Shown here piece by piece: positions 27,034-35,468 of a stretch of 64,000 nucleotides of DNA. This stretch comes from Rheinheimera sp. EpRS3. GTDB taxonomy: Bacteria > Pseudomonadota > Gammaproteobacteria > Enterobacterales > Alteromonadaceae. The number at the start of each line of letters is the position of its first letter. Position 1 is the stretch's first letter. The DNA is taken from positions 620,001 to 684,000 of the forward strand of contig NZ_LNQS01000008.1 of NCBI RefSeq assembly GCF_001513785.1, written 5' to 3'. The translations under genes and the position numbers were made by a program. The notes below the pieces were generated by a model that was not told the origin of the DNA, did no database searches, and saw nothing but the letters and a program-made list of their open reading frames with translations.

Positions 27034-27492
27034 TCAGGGGGCATTAACGGTTTGCGGGTTAACGCCCAACTGACGATATTGCTTAAAACGCTCCCGCGCC
27101 TGCGCTTTTAATTGCTCGGCGGCGGGAACAAATTCGATGATTTGGCTGAAGCGGTTGGCAAAAGCCGGGATCTCAGTGGCTAAATTAATCAGCACCTGGC
27201 GGTTTTGCCGTGGCGCCTGCCAGCTTATTTCTACCGGTGCGCCGTATTTAGGGCCTTCGCCGCTTAAGTTATGCGGCACAAAACGTTCTGCATCAAACTG
27301 CCACAGCAATTCGTCAAACGCTTCGGCCTGTTGCTGGTCGGCAGTATAAACGAAAACCCGCTGCTTGGCGCGGTACAGATCGGCACAAAGCTGGCAGGCT
27401 AAAGCAAAATGAGCTGGCGTGGTGCTCAGCTCATTTTGTATCGCTTGATCTTCTGCCGGCATGTCGTTTAGCAGATAAAAGCTAACTTGCAT
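27034..27492 (-). CDS. holC: DNA polymerase III chi subunit
   Basis: A 152-residue protein of normal length for HolC, with the opening [16 protein letters not shown] and the middle [19 protein letters not shown] and [16 protein letters not shown]-type motifs ([19 protein letters not shown]). Chi links the clamp loader, through psi, to single-stranded DNA-binding protein at the replication fork. The start codon overlaps the pepA stop by 1 nt, and valS follows, so the gene is part of that operon. Confidence 0.93.
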   Translation of the reverse strand: MQVSFYLLNDMPAEDQAIQNELSTTPAHFALACQLCADLYRAKQRVFVYTADQQQAEAFDELLWQFDAERFVPHNLSGEGPKYGAPVEISWQAPRQNRQVLINLATEIPAFANRFSQIIEFVPAAEQLKAQARERFKQYRQLGVNPQTVNAP

Positions 27493-29000
27493 TAATGATC
27501 CTGCTGCTGGCCAACCCGGTTAATTAAAAACTGCGTTAGCAAAGGCACTGGCCGGCCGGTGCTACCTTTATCTTTGCCGCCACTGCGCCAGGCGGTACCG
27601 GCAATATCCAGGTGCGCCCAGTTATATTTGCGGGTAAAGCGCGATAAAAAGCAGGCGGCAGTAATAGTACCGGCGGCGCGGCCACCTAAGTTACTGAAAT
27701 CGGCAAAGGGGCTTTCCAGTTGGTCCTGATAATCATCCCACAGCGGCAGGCGCCAGGCACGATCACCACTTTGCTCTGACGCATTTAAAATTTCATGCGC
27801 CAACGGGTTATGGTTACTCAGTAAGCCGGTAGCATGTTTACCCAGCGCGATAACGCAGGCGCCGGTTAACGTAGCAACGTCTATTACCAGCTCGGGGTCA
27901 AAACGCTCAACATAGGTTAACGCATCGCACAACACTAAGCGGCCTTCAGCATCGGTGTTTAATACTTCCACCGTTTGGCCCGACATAGTGGTTAAAATAT
28001 CACCCGGCCGGTAGGCGTTAGCATCCGGCATGTTCTCGGCGCCAGCCAGTACCGCAACAATATTAATTGGCAGGTTTAAATTGACTACTGCATGCATGGT
28101 GCCCAGCACAGAGGCGGCGCCACACATATCGTATTTCATTTCGTCCATACCATCGCCCGGCTTTAAGCTGATACCGCCGGAGTCGAAAGTTAAGCCTTTA
28201 CCTACCAGTACTACCGGCGCGCTGTCGTTACCGGCGCCGTTGTACTTGATCACTGCCATGCGCGGGCCGTTGACTGAACCTCGGCCAACCGCCAGGTAAG
28301 AATTCATACCATGCGCGGCCAGCTCTTCCGGGCCTAACACATCAACACTGATTTTGGCTGAGCTTTCGGCCAGCAACAGCGCCTGATCGGCCAGATATTG
28401 CGGCGTGCAGATATTCGGCGGCATATTGCCAACGTCTTTACACTGCTTAATACCGGCAGCGATGGCTAAGCCATGCTCTACCGCTTTTTCGCCAATGGTC
28501 AGGTCGCGCCGGGTGGGGACATTAAATACAATTTTGCGCAGTGGGCGGCGGGTTTCATCTTTTTTGCTTTTTAAGCGGTCAAATACGTACAGGCAGTCTT
28601 GCGTGGTTTCTACCGCATGGCGCACTTTCCAGTAGGTGTCGCGGCCTTTTACGTGCAATTCAGACAAAAAGCATACCGCTTCCATTGAACCGGTTTCGTT
28701 TAAGGTGCTGATGGTTTTGGCAATAATCTGCCGGTACTGGCGCTCGTCCAGCTCACGCTCTTTGCCGCAGCCTACCAATAATACACGTTCGCTCAGTACG
28801 TTAGGCACATGGTGCAGTAACAACATCTGGCCGGGCTTGCCTTCCAAATCACCACGGCGCAGCAAGTTGCTGATATATCCTTCACTGATTTTATCCAGTT
28901 GTTCTGCTACGGCGGAAAGACGGCGCGGCTCGTACACGCCAACCACAATGCATGCACTGCGTTGTTTTTCCGGACTTCCGCTTTTTACGCTGAACTCCAT
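27492..29000 (-). CDS. pepA: Leucyl aminopeptidase (multifunctional PepA)
   Basis: A 502-residue M17 metallopeptidase. The C-terminal catalytic domain has [17 protein letters not shown] and the signature [14 protein letters not shown], which carry the two-metal ligands. The N-terminal domain ([20 protein letters not shown]) is the usual macro-domain-like part. It removes N-terminal residues from peptides; in E. coli PepA also acts as a DNA-binding architectural factor. First gene of pepA-holC-valS and divergent from lptF, the standard gammaproteobacterial arrangement. AGGAGT precedes the ATG. Confidence 0.97.
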   Translation of the reverse strand: MEFSVKSGSPEKQRSACIVVGVYEPRRLSAVAEQLDKISEGYISNLLRRGDLEGKPGQMLLLHHVPNVLSERVLLVGCGKERELDERQYRQIIAKTISTLNETGSMEAVCFLSELHVKGRDTYWKVRHAVETTQDCLYVFDRLKSKKDETRRPLRKIVFNVPTRRDLTIGEKAVEHGLAIAAGIKQCKDVGNMPPNICTPQYLADQALLLAESSAKISVDVLGPEELAAHGMNSYLAVGRGSVNGPRMAVIKYNGAGNDSAPVVLVGKGLTFDSGGISLKPGDGMDEMKYDMCGAASVLGTMHAVVNLNLPINIVAVLAGAENMPDANAYRPGDILTTMSGQTVEVLNTDAEGRLVLCDALTYVERFDPELVIDVATLTGACVIALGKHATGLLSNHNPLAHEILNASEQSGDRAWRLPLWDDYQDQLESPFADFSNLGGRAAGTITAACFLSRFTRKYNWAHLDIAGTAWRSGGKDKGSTGRPVPLLTQFLINRVGQQQDH

Positions 29001-29183
29001 ACTAACTCCTGATTCTAATAGACTGTGCTAACATAACCTGCACATATATGGCCGAATTCTACCGTGAATTTATAAAAAAGCTCGGTTTTCTAAGCCGTTT
29101 GGTCGATAATAATTGCTATAAATATCAAGTTTACTGAAAAATCGCCAGGGTTCCAGCAAAAAGGCAGGTTTTTAGGGGGCGTT

Positions 29184-30287
29184 TTGATCATTTTTCGTTA
29201 CCTGTTAGCTGAGGTATTTAAGTCACAGCTGGCGGTATTTGTCATTCTGATGACCATTATCATTAGCCAGCGCTTTGTCAAAATTCTGGCCGATGCATCT
29301 GAAGGTGAACTTCCCGGGCAACTGGTTATGAGTATAGTTGCGCTGAAATTACCGCAACTGGCCGTTATCATTCTACCGCTTAGTGCCTTTGTTGGTATTT
29401 TGGTGGCTTATGGCCGCGTATATGCCGACAGTGAAATGACAGTGCTACACTCCACCGGCGTTAGCGAATGGTATGTTACCCGCCTTACGTTATTACTTTC
29501 TCTGATGCTGGCGGTAGTGGCAGGCAGTATTACTTTATACCTTAGCCCCTGGGCAACCGAGCAGGAATACCGCCTGCTGGAAAAAGCCGATGCCAATGCC
29601 GGGTTAATTTCTTTGGTTCCGGGGCGGTTTCAGCATACCTCAAACGAAAATGCGGTGATTTTTGTCCAGAGTATCAGCCGTGATAATGGCGAGTTACAAA
29701 AAGTGTTTGTGGCACAAAATAATGCCCGCGAAGACCAGGGTGGCCACTCTATCGTGTATGCCATGTCGGGTAATGTTAAGGAAGATATTAGTGGCGCCCA
29801 GATGATGCAGCTTGAACAAGGCCGCCGCTATGCCGGTGATGTTAAGTCTCCCGCCTTTGAAATTACCGAGTTTGGCCGTTACCAGATCCAGATCCGTGAG
29901 CAGGAAGTAGAGCAACGCCGGCGTAAGCTTGGCAGCCTGCCCACTGCCGAACTTTATGGCATGGACAGCAACGAAGCGATCGCCGAATGGCACTGGCGTA
30001 TTGCCATACCGTTATCTATTCCGTTACTGGCGTTAATCGCCGTGCCGTTAAGCCGGGTTAATCCACGTCAGGGTAAGTTTGGCCGCTTATTGCCCGCCTT
30101 GTTACTGTATTTGGGCTATTACTCGTTACTCATTATTGCCCGCTCTGCTCTGGAAGACGGCAAAATTCCGCCAGCGCTGGGTATGTGGTGGTTGCACCTG
30201 AGTGCCTTACTGGTGGGAGTGGTATTAATTATGCGCCATCGTGCCAGCGCACAACGTTTTCAGGCCTGGTTAGCGGGTAGAACTTAA
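29184..30287 (+). CDS. lptF: LPS export ABC transporter permease LptF
   Basis: A 367-residue inner-membrane permease. It has an N-terminal helix group (RYLLAEVFKSQLAVFVILM), a periplasmic beta-jellyroll of about 110-270 and three C-terminal helices (PLSIPLLALIAVPLSRVNPRQGKFGRLLPA, the family motif). With LptG and LptB it extracts lipopolysaccharide from the inner membrane and passes it to LptC/A/D. lptG begins 1 nt after it stops, so the two are coupled. The start used is the ATG-equivalent TTG/GTG region at 29184 (context GCGTTTTGATC), which matches the family N-terminus. Confidence 0.96.
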   Translation: MIIFRYLLAEVFKSQLAVFVILMTIIISQRFVKILADASEGELPGQLVMSIVALKLPQLAVIILPLSAFVGILVAYGRVYADSEMTVLHSTGVSEWYVTRLTLLLSLMLAVVAGSITLYLSPWATEQEYRLLEKADANAGLISLVPGRFQHTSNENAVIFVQSISRDNGELQKVFVAQNNAREDQGGHSIVYAMSGNVKEDISGAQMMQLEQGRRYAGDVKSPAFEITEFGRYQIQIREQEVEQRRRKLGSLPTAELYGMDSNEAIAEWHWRIAIPLSIPLLALIAVPLSRVNPRQGKFGRLLPALLLYLGYYSLLIIARSALEDGKIPPALGMWWLHLSALLVGVVLIMRHRASAQRFQAWLAGRT

Positions 30288-30288
30288 C

Positions 30289-31356
30289 ATGCTGAAAATT
30301 CTTGATATCTATATCGGCCGCACCATTTTAACTACCTCAATGCTAACGTTAAGTGTATTGCTGGTTATTTCGGCCATGTTTAAGTTTATCGATCAGATGC
30401 GCTCAATAGGCCGGGGTTACTACGATATGGTGCACGCCGCCCTGTTTACGCTGTTCAGCGTGCCCGGCGACTTAGTCACCTTTTTCCCAATGGCGGCACT
30501 AATAGGTGGTTTAATTGGGCTTGGTATGCTGGCCAGCAATAGCGAGCTGGTGGTTATGCAGGCCTCTGGTTTGTCGCGCTTTAATATTATCAGCTCGGTA
30601 ATGAAAACCTCTGTCATCATGATGCTTATTGTTATGGCGGTTGCCGAATGGGGAGCCCCGGTAAGCGATCGTGCGGCACGCGAGCTCCGCACCAAAGCGA
30701 TTTCAGACGGTAACCTGTTCGCTGCGCAGCAGGGAATATGGGCCAAAGACGGCGATCAGTTCGTTAATATCGGCAAAGTTGATGATTTAGGCAACCTGAC
30801 TGATGTGATTATTTATCAGTTTGATACCGATCTGAAACTGGTGTCTATTGTCAGTGCAGATAGCGCGATATACCGCAATGATGCCTGGCAGCTACAACAA
30901 GTCGTACGGCAGGATTTTACTGACGACAGAATATTAAAACAGTTATCCGCACAGCAAAGCTGGCGCTCATCATTAACACCCGACAAACTGGGCGTGGTGA
31001 CCATAAAACCGGAAATGTTGTCACTAACCGGTCTGAAAGATTACGTAGACTACCTGCAACAAAATTCACAGGAATCCAGCCGTTATGAGCTGGCATTCTG
31101 GCGTAAAGCACTGCAACCGCTGACAATAATCGCCATGCTGTTAATGGCACTGTCGTTTATTTTCGGCCCGTTAAGAAGCGTAACCATGGCAGCAAGAGTA
31201 TTGATGGGTATTCTTACCGGCTTTGCCTTTTATATGAGCAACGAAGTATTCGGCCCGGTAGCTTTGGTGTATCAGCTACCGCCACTGGCAGGTGCCATGG
31301 TGCCCAGCCTGCTGTTTATTGGGCTATCGGTGTATTTTATGCGGAAGAAAGTCTGA
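30289..31356 (+). CDS. lptG: LPS export ABC transporter permease LptG
   Basis: A 355-residue partner of LptF with the same plan. Opening LKILDIYIGRTILTTSMLTL with the conserved short N-terminal helix, then VVMQASGLSRFNIISSVMKT (coupling-helix region), a periplasmic jellyroll (about 130-265) and C-terminal helices with FGPLRSVTMAARVLMGIL. It completes the LptB2FG transporter. The last two residues are KV. Convergent with the RDD gene, with a structured inverted-repeat element between them. Confidence 0.96.
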   Translation: MLKILDIYIGRTILTTSMLTLSVLLVISAMFKFIDQMRSIGRGYYDMVHAALFTLFSVPGDLVTFFPMAALIGGLIGLGMLASNSELVVMQASGLSRFNIISSVMKTSVIMMLIVMAVAEWGAPVSDRAARELRTKAISDGNLFAAQQGIWAKDGDQFVNIGKVDDLGNLTDVIIYQFDTDLKLVSIVSADSAIYRNDAWQLQQVVRQDFTDDRILKQLSAQQSWRSSLTPDKLGVVTIKPEMLSLTGLKDYVDYLQQNSQESSRYELAFWRKALQPLTIIAMLLMALSFIFGPLRSVTMAARVLMGILTGFAFYMSNEVFGPVALVYQLPPLAGAMVPSLLFIGLSVYFMRKKV

Positions 31357-31368
31357 CGCGCAGAAATA

Positions 31369-31463
31369 AACCAGATTGTGCTAAGCCAACCGTTGAAGGC
31401 ATGGATGCCTGAATCGAGCCTATAGGGACATATTTACGGCGTGTTGGCGTGTACAATCTGGTT
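31369..31463. repeat. Structured inverted-repeat element (candidate dispersed intergenic repeat)
   Basis: The ends are perfect inverted copies, AACCAGATTGT at 31369-31379 and ACAATCTGGTT at 31453-31463. Imperfect pairing continues inward to CCAAC (31386-31390) and GTTGG (31443-31447), giving a stem of about 20 bp around a 52-nt interior. The interior has its own small hairpin (GGCATGGATGCC) and the phrase ATAGGGACATATTTACGGCGTG. I recall similar GGCATGGATGCC...GGGAC...TTTACGGCGTG segments between genes in Alteromonadales and relatives. Only one copy is present in this window. It sits between the convergent lptG and RDD genes. Confidence 0.6.
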
Positions 31464-31471
31464 GTTATGTT

Positions 31472-31969
31472 TTACCTCGCTGCCTTATGCAGGTTTAGCT
31501 GTTTGCTTTGCTCTTTTGTCAGCACGACTACCTGGGTATTACTAAGCTGATCCTGCAACGCCAGGCCCTTACCCCAGCGCAGCCAAAGCCAGAAATTACC
31601 CAGCCCAAACAACGCAGTAACTGCACGCACTAACGCCTGTTTAAAACTGATAGCATCACCATCCTGCTGCACCAGAAACAAACGCCAGGCCCGCATCCCC
31701 AGAGTTTGGCCGCCTTTGTACCAGAAATACAGATAAAACCAGAAAAACCAGAATACAGAGTACAACTGAAACCAAATTTTATGTTGGGTAATAAAATCAG
31801 CATGGTCGGTATAATTAGCCAGTGAAATAACACCGACACTGTTTAACAGTGCCACCAGCAGCAAAGCCAGTGCCATGGCCGCCATCCACAGTGCAGCCAG
31901 AATTAACCAGTCATACATAATAGCCGCCAGACGGCGAATTAAACCCGCACGGGGTGCATTAGCAAACAT
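31472..31969 (-). CDS. RDD family membrane protein
   Basis: About 165 residues. It opens with RAGLIRRLAAIMYDWLILAALW (the Arg and Asp that name the RDD family), a second helix FQLYSVFWFFWFYLYFWYKG, then GQTLGMRAWRLFLVQQDG, the conserved GxTxGxxxxxLxxV motif, and a third hydrophobic segment. The function of RDD proteins is generally unknown. I chose the ATG at 31967-31969 because it is preceded by GGA at 8 nt; an open frame extends 15 codons further upstream without a good start. Convergent with lptG. Confidence 0.88.
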   Translation of the reverse strand: MFANAPRAGLIRRLAAIMYDWLILAALWMAAMALALLLVALLNSVGVISLANYTDHADFITQHKIWFQLYSVFWFFWFYLYFWYKGGQTLGMRAWRLFLVQQDGDAISFKQALVRAVTALFGLGNFWLWLRWGKGLALQDQLSNTQVVVLTKEQSKQLNLHKAAR

Positions 31970-32071
31970 AACGTCGTCCGATAATAAAAACCGCGCAAGT
32001 GTAACATGCAGCAACGCTTTTTCGAAGCTGCTGCAATTTTGTGCAACTAAGCCGCTGCGGCATAAATTCGC

Positions 32072-32099
32072 TTGCGCATCGCCATTCGCATCGTATAAT
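32072..32099 (+). promoter_or_regulatory. Sigma-70 promoter of tRNA-Leu
   Basis: TTGCGC at 32072-32077 and a perfect TATAAT at 32094-32099 with a 16-nt spacer. Transcription would start near 32106, about 25 nt before the mature tRNA. Confidence 0.75.
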
Positions 32100-32129
32100 G
32101 CAGGCGTTTACCTCAAAATATCCCTCAGT

Positions 32130-32216
32130 GCCTGGGTGGCGAAATCGGTAGACGCAGCGGATTCAAAATCCGCCGGGGGAAACTCCGTGTCGGTTCGAGT
32201 CCGACCCTAGGCACCA
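32130..32216 (+). tRNA. tRNA-Leu (CAA anticodon)
   Basis: The 87-nt cloverleaf has acceptor GCCTGGG/CCTAGGC (one G-T pair), anticodon stem GCGGA/TCCGC with loop TTCAAAA giving CAA, a long class II variable arm (GGGGGAAACTCC region), a T-arm with GGTTCGAGTCC, and encoded CCA at 32214-32216. It reads UUG leucine codons. The long variable arm is the identity element of Leu tRNAs. Confidence 0.96.
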
Positions 32217-32349
32217 AATAAATCAGTCGTTTAGCCAACTTTATACACTGTTCAGTTCAGTTTTCATATAAAGTGCTGTGCAATTTCTGTTAGCATTTTT
32301 ATCACCTTGTGCCACACTTATTTACTCATATTTGTACCGTAGGTGCCTA

Positions 32350-33111
32350 ATGAACCGCTTTTATATTGCGTTACTGCTTTTGGTTACCGTATTAAGTTCC
32401 CCCTTGCCTGCACAGACTGACGCCTTGCTGTTATCGAGCAGCAATTATTACCCACATTATGCCGCAGACTTACCGCAGCAAGGCGCCGTAAGCGAAATTA
32501 TTCGCCAGGCATTTTTACTGCAGGGTATCGATATTGACATTGCTTTTATGCCTTTTGCCCGCGCTTACCGTGAAAGCCAGCAGGCCAATTATATTGGCCT
32601 GGTAGCAGCATGGTATGACGATGAACGCGCCGAGCACTTTTATTACTCCCAGCCTTTATATGCTAACCAAATAGTCTTTTTTAAACGCAAGGGTATGGCA
32701 ATAAATTACCGTGATTATGCCGACTTAGCGCAACAGAAATTACGAATGGCTGTGGTACAGGGCTATTTGCAAGTGCCCGGTTTGCAGGAAAGTGGCCTTG
32801 CTATCACTCAGGTAGCAACTGACGAGCAGGCGTTTCAAATGCTGGCGCGCGGCCGGGTAGATTTAGTGCCGGCAGACAAACTCAACGGTCTGTACTTAGT
32901 TGACGAAAAATTACCGCAATACGCCGGGCAACTAGACTGGATGACGCCAGCACTCGAACAGCGGCCAATGTACCTGCTGTTATCGAAAAAAGATCCGCGC
33001 TCAGAAGCGCTGATACAACGTTTTAATACCGGCCTGCAGCAGTTACGCCAGTCGGGCCAATATCAACAAATTATGGATAATCTACTCCCTTCGCCTGACA
33101 GCAAAAAATAA
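32350..33111 (+). CDS. Periplasmic solute-binding protein, amino-acid type (SBP_bac_3)
   Basis: About 253 residues. Signal peptide MNRFYIALLLLVTVLSSPLPAQ. The mature domain has the two-lobe pattern of extracellular solute-binding family 3: NYYPHYAADLPQQGAVSEII, then FMPFARAYRESQQ, WYDDERAEHFYYSQPLY, and the domain-2 elements VVQGYLQVPG and MLARGRVDLVPADK. Alteromonadales carry many such proteins without ABC partners, and none is encoded next to this one, so it may sense or scavenge rather than feed a dedicated importer. The ATG at 32350 has AGG 6 nt upstream and gives a clean leader; an upstream in-frame start at 32278 is less likely. Confidence 0.86.
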   Translation: MNRFYIALLLLVTVLSSPLPAQTDALLLSSSNYYPHYAADLPQQGAVSEIIRQAFLLQGIDIDIAFMPFARAYRESQQANYIGLVAAWYDDERAEHFYYSQPLYANQIVFFKRKGMAINYRDYADLAQQKLRMAVVQGYLQVPGLQESGLAITQVATDEQAFQMLARGRVDLVPADKLNGLYLVDEKLPQYAGQLDWMTPALEQRPMYLLLSKKDPRSEALIQRFNTGLQQLRQSGQYQQIMDNLLPSPDSKK

Positions 33112-33118
33112 ACTTTGA

Positions 33119-33178
33119 TTGACATTTTTGCATCAATTTGGAACAATTTGCCACTTGTAAATTTATTGTTGATGCAAA
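33119..33178 (+). promoter_or_regulatory. Putative promoter and flanking 10-bp inverted repeat of the lipase toxin operon
   Basis: TTGACA at 33119-33124 and AACAAT at 33142-33147 with a 17-nt spacer form a plausible promoter. TTTGCATCAA (33127-33136, inside the spacer) and TTGATGCAAA (33169-33178) are exact inverted copies with centres 42 bp apart, four helical turns, as expected for cooperative or looping repressor binding. Confidence 0.45.
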
Positions 33179-33211
33179 TCCGTTGTTTTAACAGCGAATT
33201 AAGGTGGCAGG

Positions 33212-34609
33212 ATGCTGGACAACCAATACAGCGGCGTAATACTGGAAGATAAATGGGGTAATACCTATTTATGTAGCAGCAGTTTATTGGCCTACTCAGA
33301 TTTAGGACAGGATTATCTGTGGCGGGTACAGGACAGTATATACGGCAGCTATTTTCTGCATGACTTAGAACCACACTGGGACTTGCGCCAAATCTGGGCA
33401 GAAATGTATCAGCACGCCAGACCTTGGGAGCATAACTTAACCAAATACACCGACTTTCAGCTGCGTGACAGCCTGCTTAGTATGTTTGCCGAACGCGAAA
33501 TGTGGATATGGCAACTTACCGAAGGCTGGAGTAAACCTCCAACAGACAACGGTATAGGCGACGGAGGCTTAGCCCCGGCAGCAAGCAGCAATAGCAGCGC
33601 AGCACAGACAGGCAAAGCCAATAAACCGGGCGGTGGTGTTGCAGCGGGAGAATCAACTGCAGCGAAGATTGCCAGCCATAGCCCTGCAGCCTTACCGCTG
33701 GCTGAGCTAAATGAAGTTCAGGCCCGCCAGTTGCGCTATCAACAACGGCAATTATTATTGAGCAACACTGAAGGCATTCCATCGCTACAACAGGCTCACG
33801 AGAGACTCAGCCTTAATAACGACAATATTTTGCGCGCAGAAGCTGCACAGTACGTTTACAAAGTGGATGAGTTTAATCGCGGTGCTTTGGATGTATTACC
33901 AAAAGCACCACCTGGCCTTGTAATTATCAACCCGGAAGAGATTGGTTTGACTCAAGCCGATTTTACCAATACACAAACCGGATTCGGGGCAGCCTTGTTT
34001 AAGTCGGAGATCAACGGTGAAACCATGCTGACTTACCGGGGTACAAATAACGCCGTCACCGGGAAAGAGGACTGGTTAACTAACCTTAAGCAAGGTAGTG
34101 GGCTGGAAACCGAACAGTATAATCAGGCGATGGATTTAGCCCGTGGAATACGACAAACTATTGGGAATGACTTCTCAATCGTCGGTCACTCATTGGGGGG
34201 AGGTCTGGCTTCTTCAGGAGTGGCTGTAACCGGACAACCAGGATACACCTTTAATTCGGCAGGATTACACCCCAGTACTGCCGGCCGACAAAATGGTCTC
34301 TCTTTAGCTGAGGTGTCCAAGCTTATTACTACGCAAGCGGTAAAAGGCGAGGTATTAACTATGGCACAAAGTTTGGGTACAAAAGCCGTATTGGCCGGAG
34401 CTGCAACAGCGATGGGCGGCCCGATAGCAGGCATGCTTACAGCCATTGGATTAGCTGCCTTTAGTGCACTGCCTAAAGCGAGCGGTACTATGTTAGATTT
34501 ACCCAGCGTAGAGGGCGGCAACCCCATCACACGCCACGGCATGGATCAGGTGGTTGAAGGTATTGAAGCGCAAAAAAATGAAGATATTCAAACGCTCGGC
34601 GGTATTTAA
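33212..34609 (+). CDS. Class 3 lipase-type protein, candidate antibacterial phospholipase effector
   Basis: A 465-residue protein without signal peptide. Residues 1-110 are an unknown domain rich in Trp and acidic residues (DFQLRDSLLSMFAEREMWIW) that may be a delivery module. Residues 112-165 are a Gly/Ser/Ala linker. Residues 230-370 form the alpha/beta hydrolase: TYRGTNNAV, then GHSLGGG with nucleophile Ser327; His442 in ITRHGMDQV is a good triad candidate. Residues 375-420 are hydrophobic and Gly/Ala-rich (AAATAMGGPIAGMLTAIGL-type). The next gene is an ankyrin lipoprotein, the usual immunity type for type VI phospholipase effectors. No VgrG or PAAR gene is in the window, so delivery is inferred. 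Confidence 0.78.
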   Translation: MLDNQYSGVILEDKWGNTYLCSSSLLAYSDLGQDYLWRVQDSIYGSYFLHDLEPHWDLRQIWAEMYQHARPWEHNLTKYTDFQLRDSLLSMFAEREMWIWQLTEGWSKPPTDNGIGDGGLAPAASSNSSAAQTGKANKPGGGVAAGESTAAKIASHSPAALPLAELNEVQARQLRYQQRQLLLSNTEGIPSLQQAHERLSLNNDNILRAEAAQYVYKVDEFNRGALDVLPKAPPGLVIINPEEIGLTQADFTNTQTGFGAALFKSEINGETMLTYRGTNNAVTGKEDWLTNLKQGSGLETEQYNQAMDLARGIRQTIGNDFSIVGHSLGGGLASSGVAVTGQPGYTFNSAGLHPSTAGRQNGLSLAEVSKLITTQAVKGEVLTMAQSLGTKAVLAGAATAMGGPIAGMLTAIGLAAFSALPKASGTMLDLPSVEGGNPITRHGMDQVVEGIEAQKNEDIQTLGGI

Positions 34610-34620
34610 AAAGGCTTATT

Positions 34621-35445
34621 ATGGCTAGTTTGAAAATATTATTGTCAGCCGGACGCAAGCTGCTCCCCGTTTTAATGATTATGCTTGTTGGCCTGCTTAG
34701 CAGCTGCAAGTCAGAAGGAAAGGATATGAAAGCCGAACTATTTTTCACTGCTGAGATGGTTAATTTGCTGCACGCAATTCAACGCAAAAATGAAATAACA
34801 GCAAAGTTACTTATAGAACAGGGTGTTAATCTAAATGTGCACGGTGATGAAGGCATTACCCCTCTGTTATGGCTAATTATGCAGAAAGACGCTGCAGCAG
34901 TTGAGCTTGCACTGCAATTGGGCGCCGATGCTAACTTTCCGGCTATGGTTAAAATTAACCGTGAAGGCCCAAAACCTGCCCAGCCGCTGGCCATTCTGGC
35001 CGGTGACGGTGACAACAAGTTATTTAGTATGTTGTTAAAATACGGCGCTGATCCTGACTCAAGAGATGAATCCACCGGTCGCCCGGCAATATTTAACATT
35101 GTAGGACACGACAACTGGGAGCAGTTTCAGCTTTTGCTAAAAGCCGGCGCAGACATCAATGCACGGGATAACACCAACCGTAATGCCGCATTGTATGCGG
35201 CCACCTTACTGAAATATGATTTCGTCGTTAAACTGCTTGAACTTGGCATCGACTTCAATGAGCCCAACAAAGGCGGCGTTACTCTCGCTCACGCTATAGA
35301 GACTATATTTGAAGATCACCGCAGAAATTCAAACTTTAAAATAAGCGAAAACGTATATACAGCTAAAAAAATGCTTGAAACAAAAGGCGTTACCTTTCCA
35401 CCACCAACTCCCAAAGAAGTTAAAGCGCAGCAGGGCATAAAGTGA
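34621..35445 (+). CDS. Ankyrin-repeat lipoprotein, probable immunity protein
   Basis: A 274-residue protein starting 11 nt after the lipase gene, with AAGG before its ATG. The N-terminal leader ends in a lipobox (GLLSSCKSEG, Cys at about 27), so the mature protein is membrane-anchored and periplasmic. Four or five ankyrin-type repeats follow (VNLNVHGDEGITPLLWLI, ALQLGADANFP, LLKYGADPDSRDESTGRPA, LLKAGADINARDNTNRNAAL, LLELGIDFNEPNKGGVTL). Ankyrin lipoproteins encoded beside lipase effectors act as cognate immunity proteins in known type VI systems. That role is inferred here from order and location. Confidence 0.85.
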   Translation: MASLKILLSAGRKLLPVLMIMLVGLLSSCKSEGKDMKAELFFTAEMVNLLHAIQRKNEITAKLLIEQGVNLNVHGDEGITPLLWLIMQKDAAAVELALQLGADANFPAMVKINREGPKPAQPLAILAGDGDNKLFSMLLKYGADPDSRDESTGRPAIFNIVGHDNWEQFQLLLKAGADINARDNTNRNAALYAATLLKYDFVVKLLELGIDFNEPNKGGVTLAHAIETIFEDHRRNSNFKISENVYTAKKMLETKGVTFPPPTPKEVKAQQGIK

Positions 35446-35468
35446 CTGCTGCTAAGTTTGAAGCCTCC

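Noticed and set aside
33212-34609. Ordinary secreted lipase
   Set aside because: There is no signal peptide, and the linker, extra N-terminal domain and adjacent ankyrin lipoprotein fit a toxin-immunity pair better.
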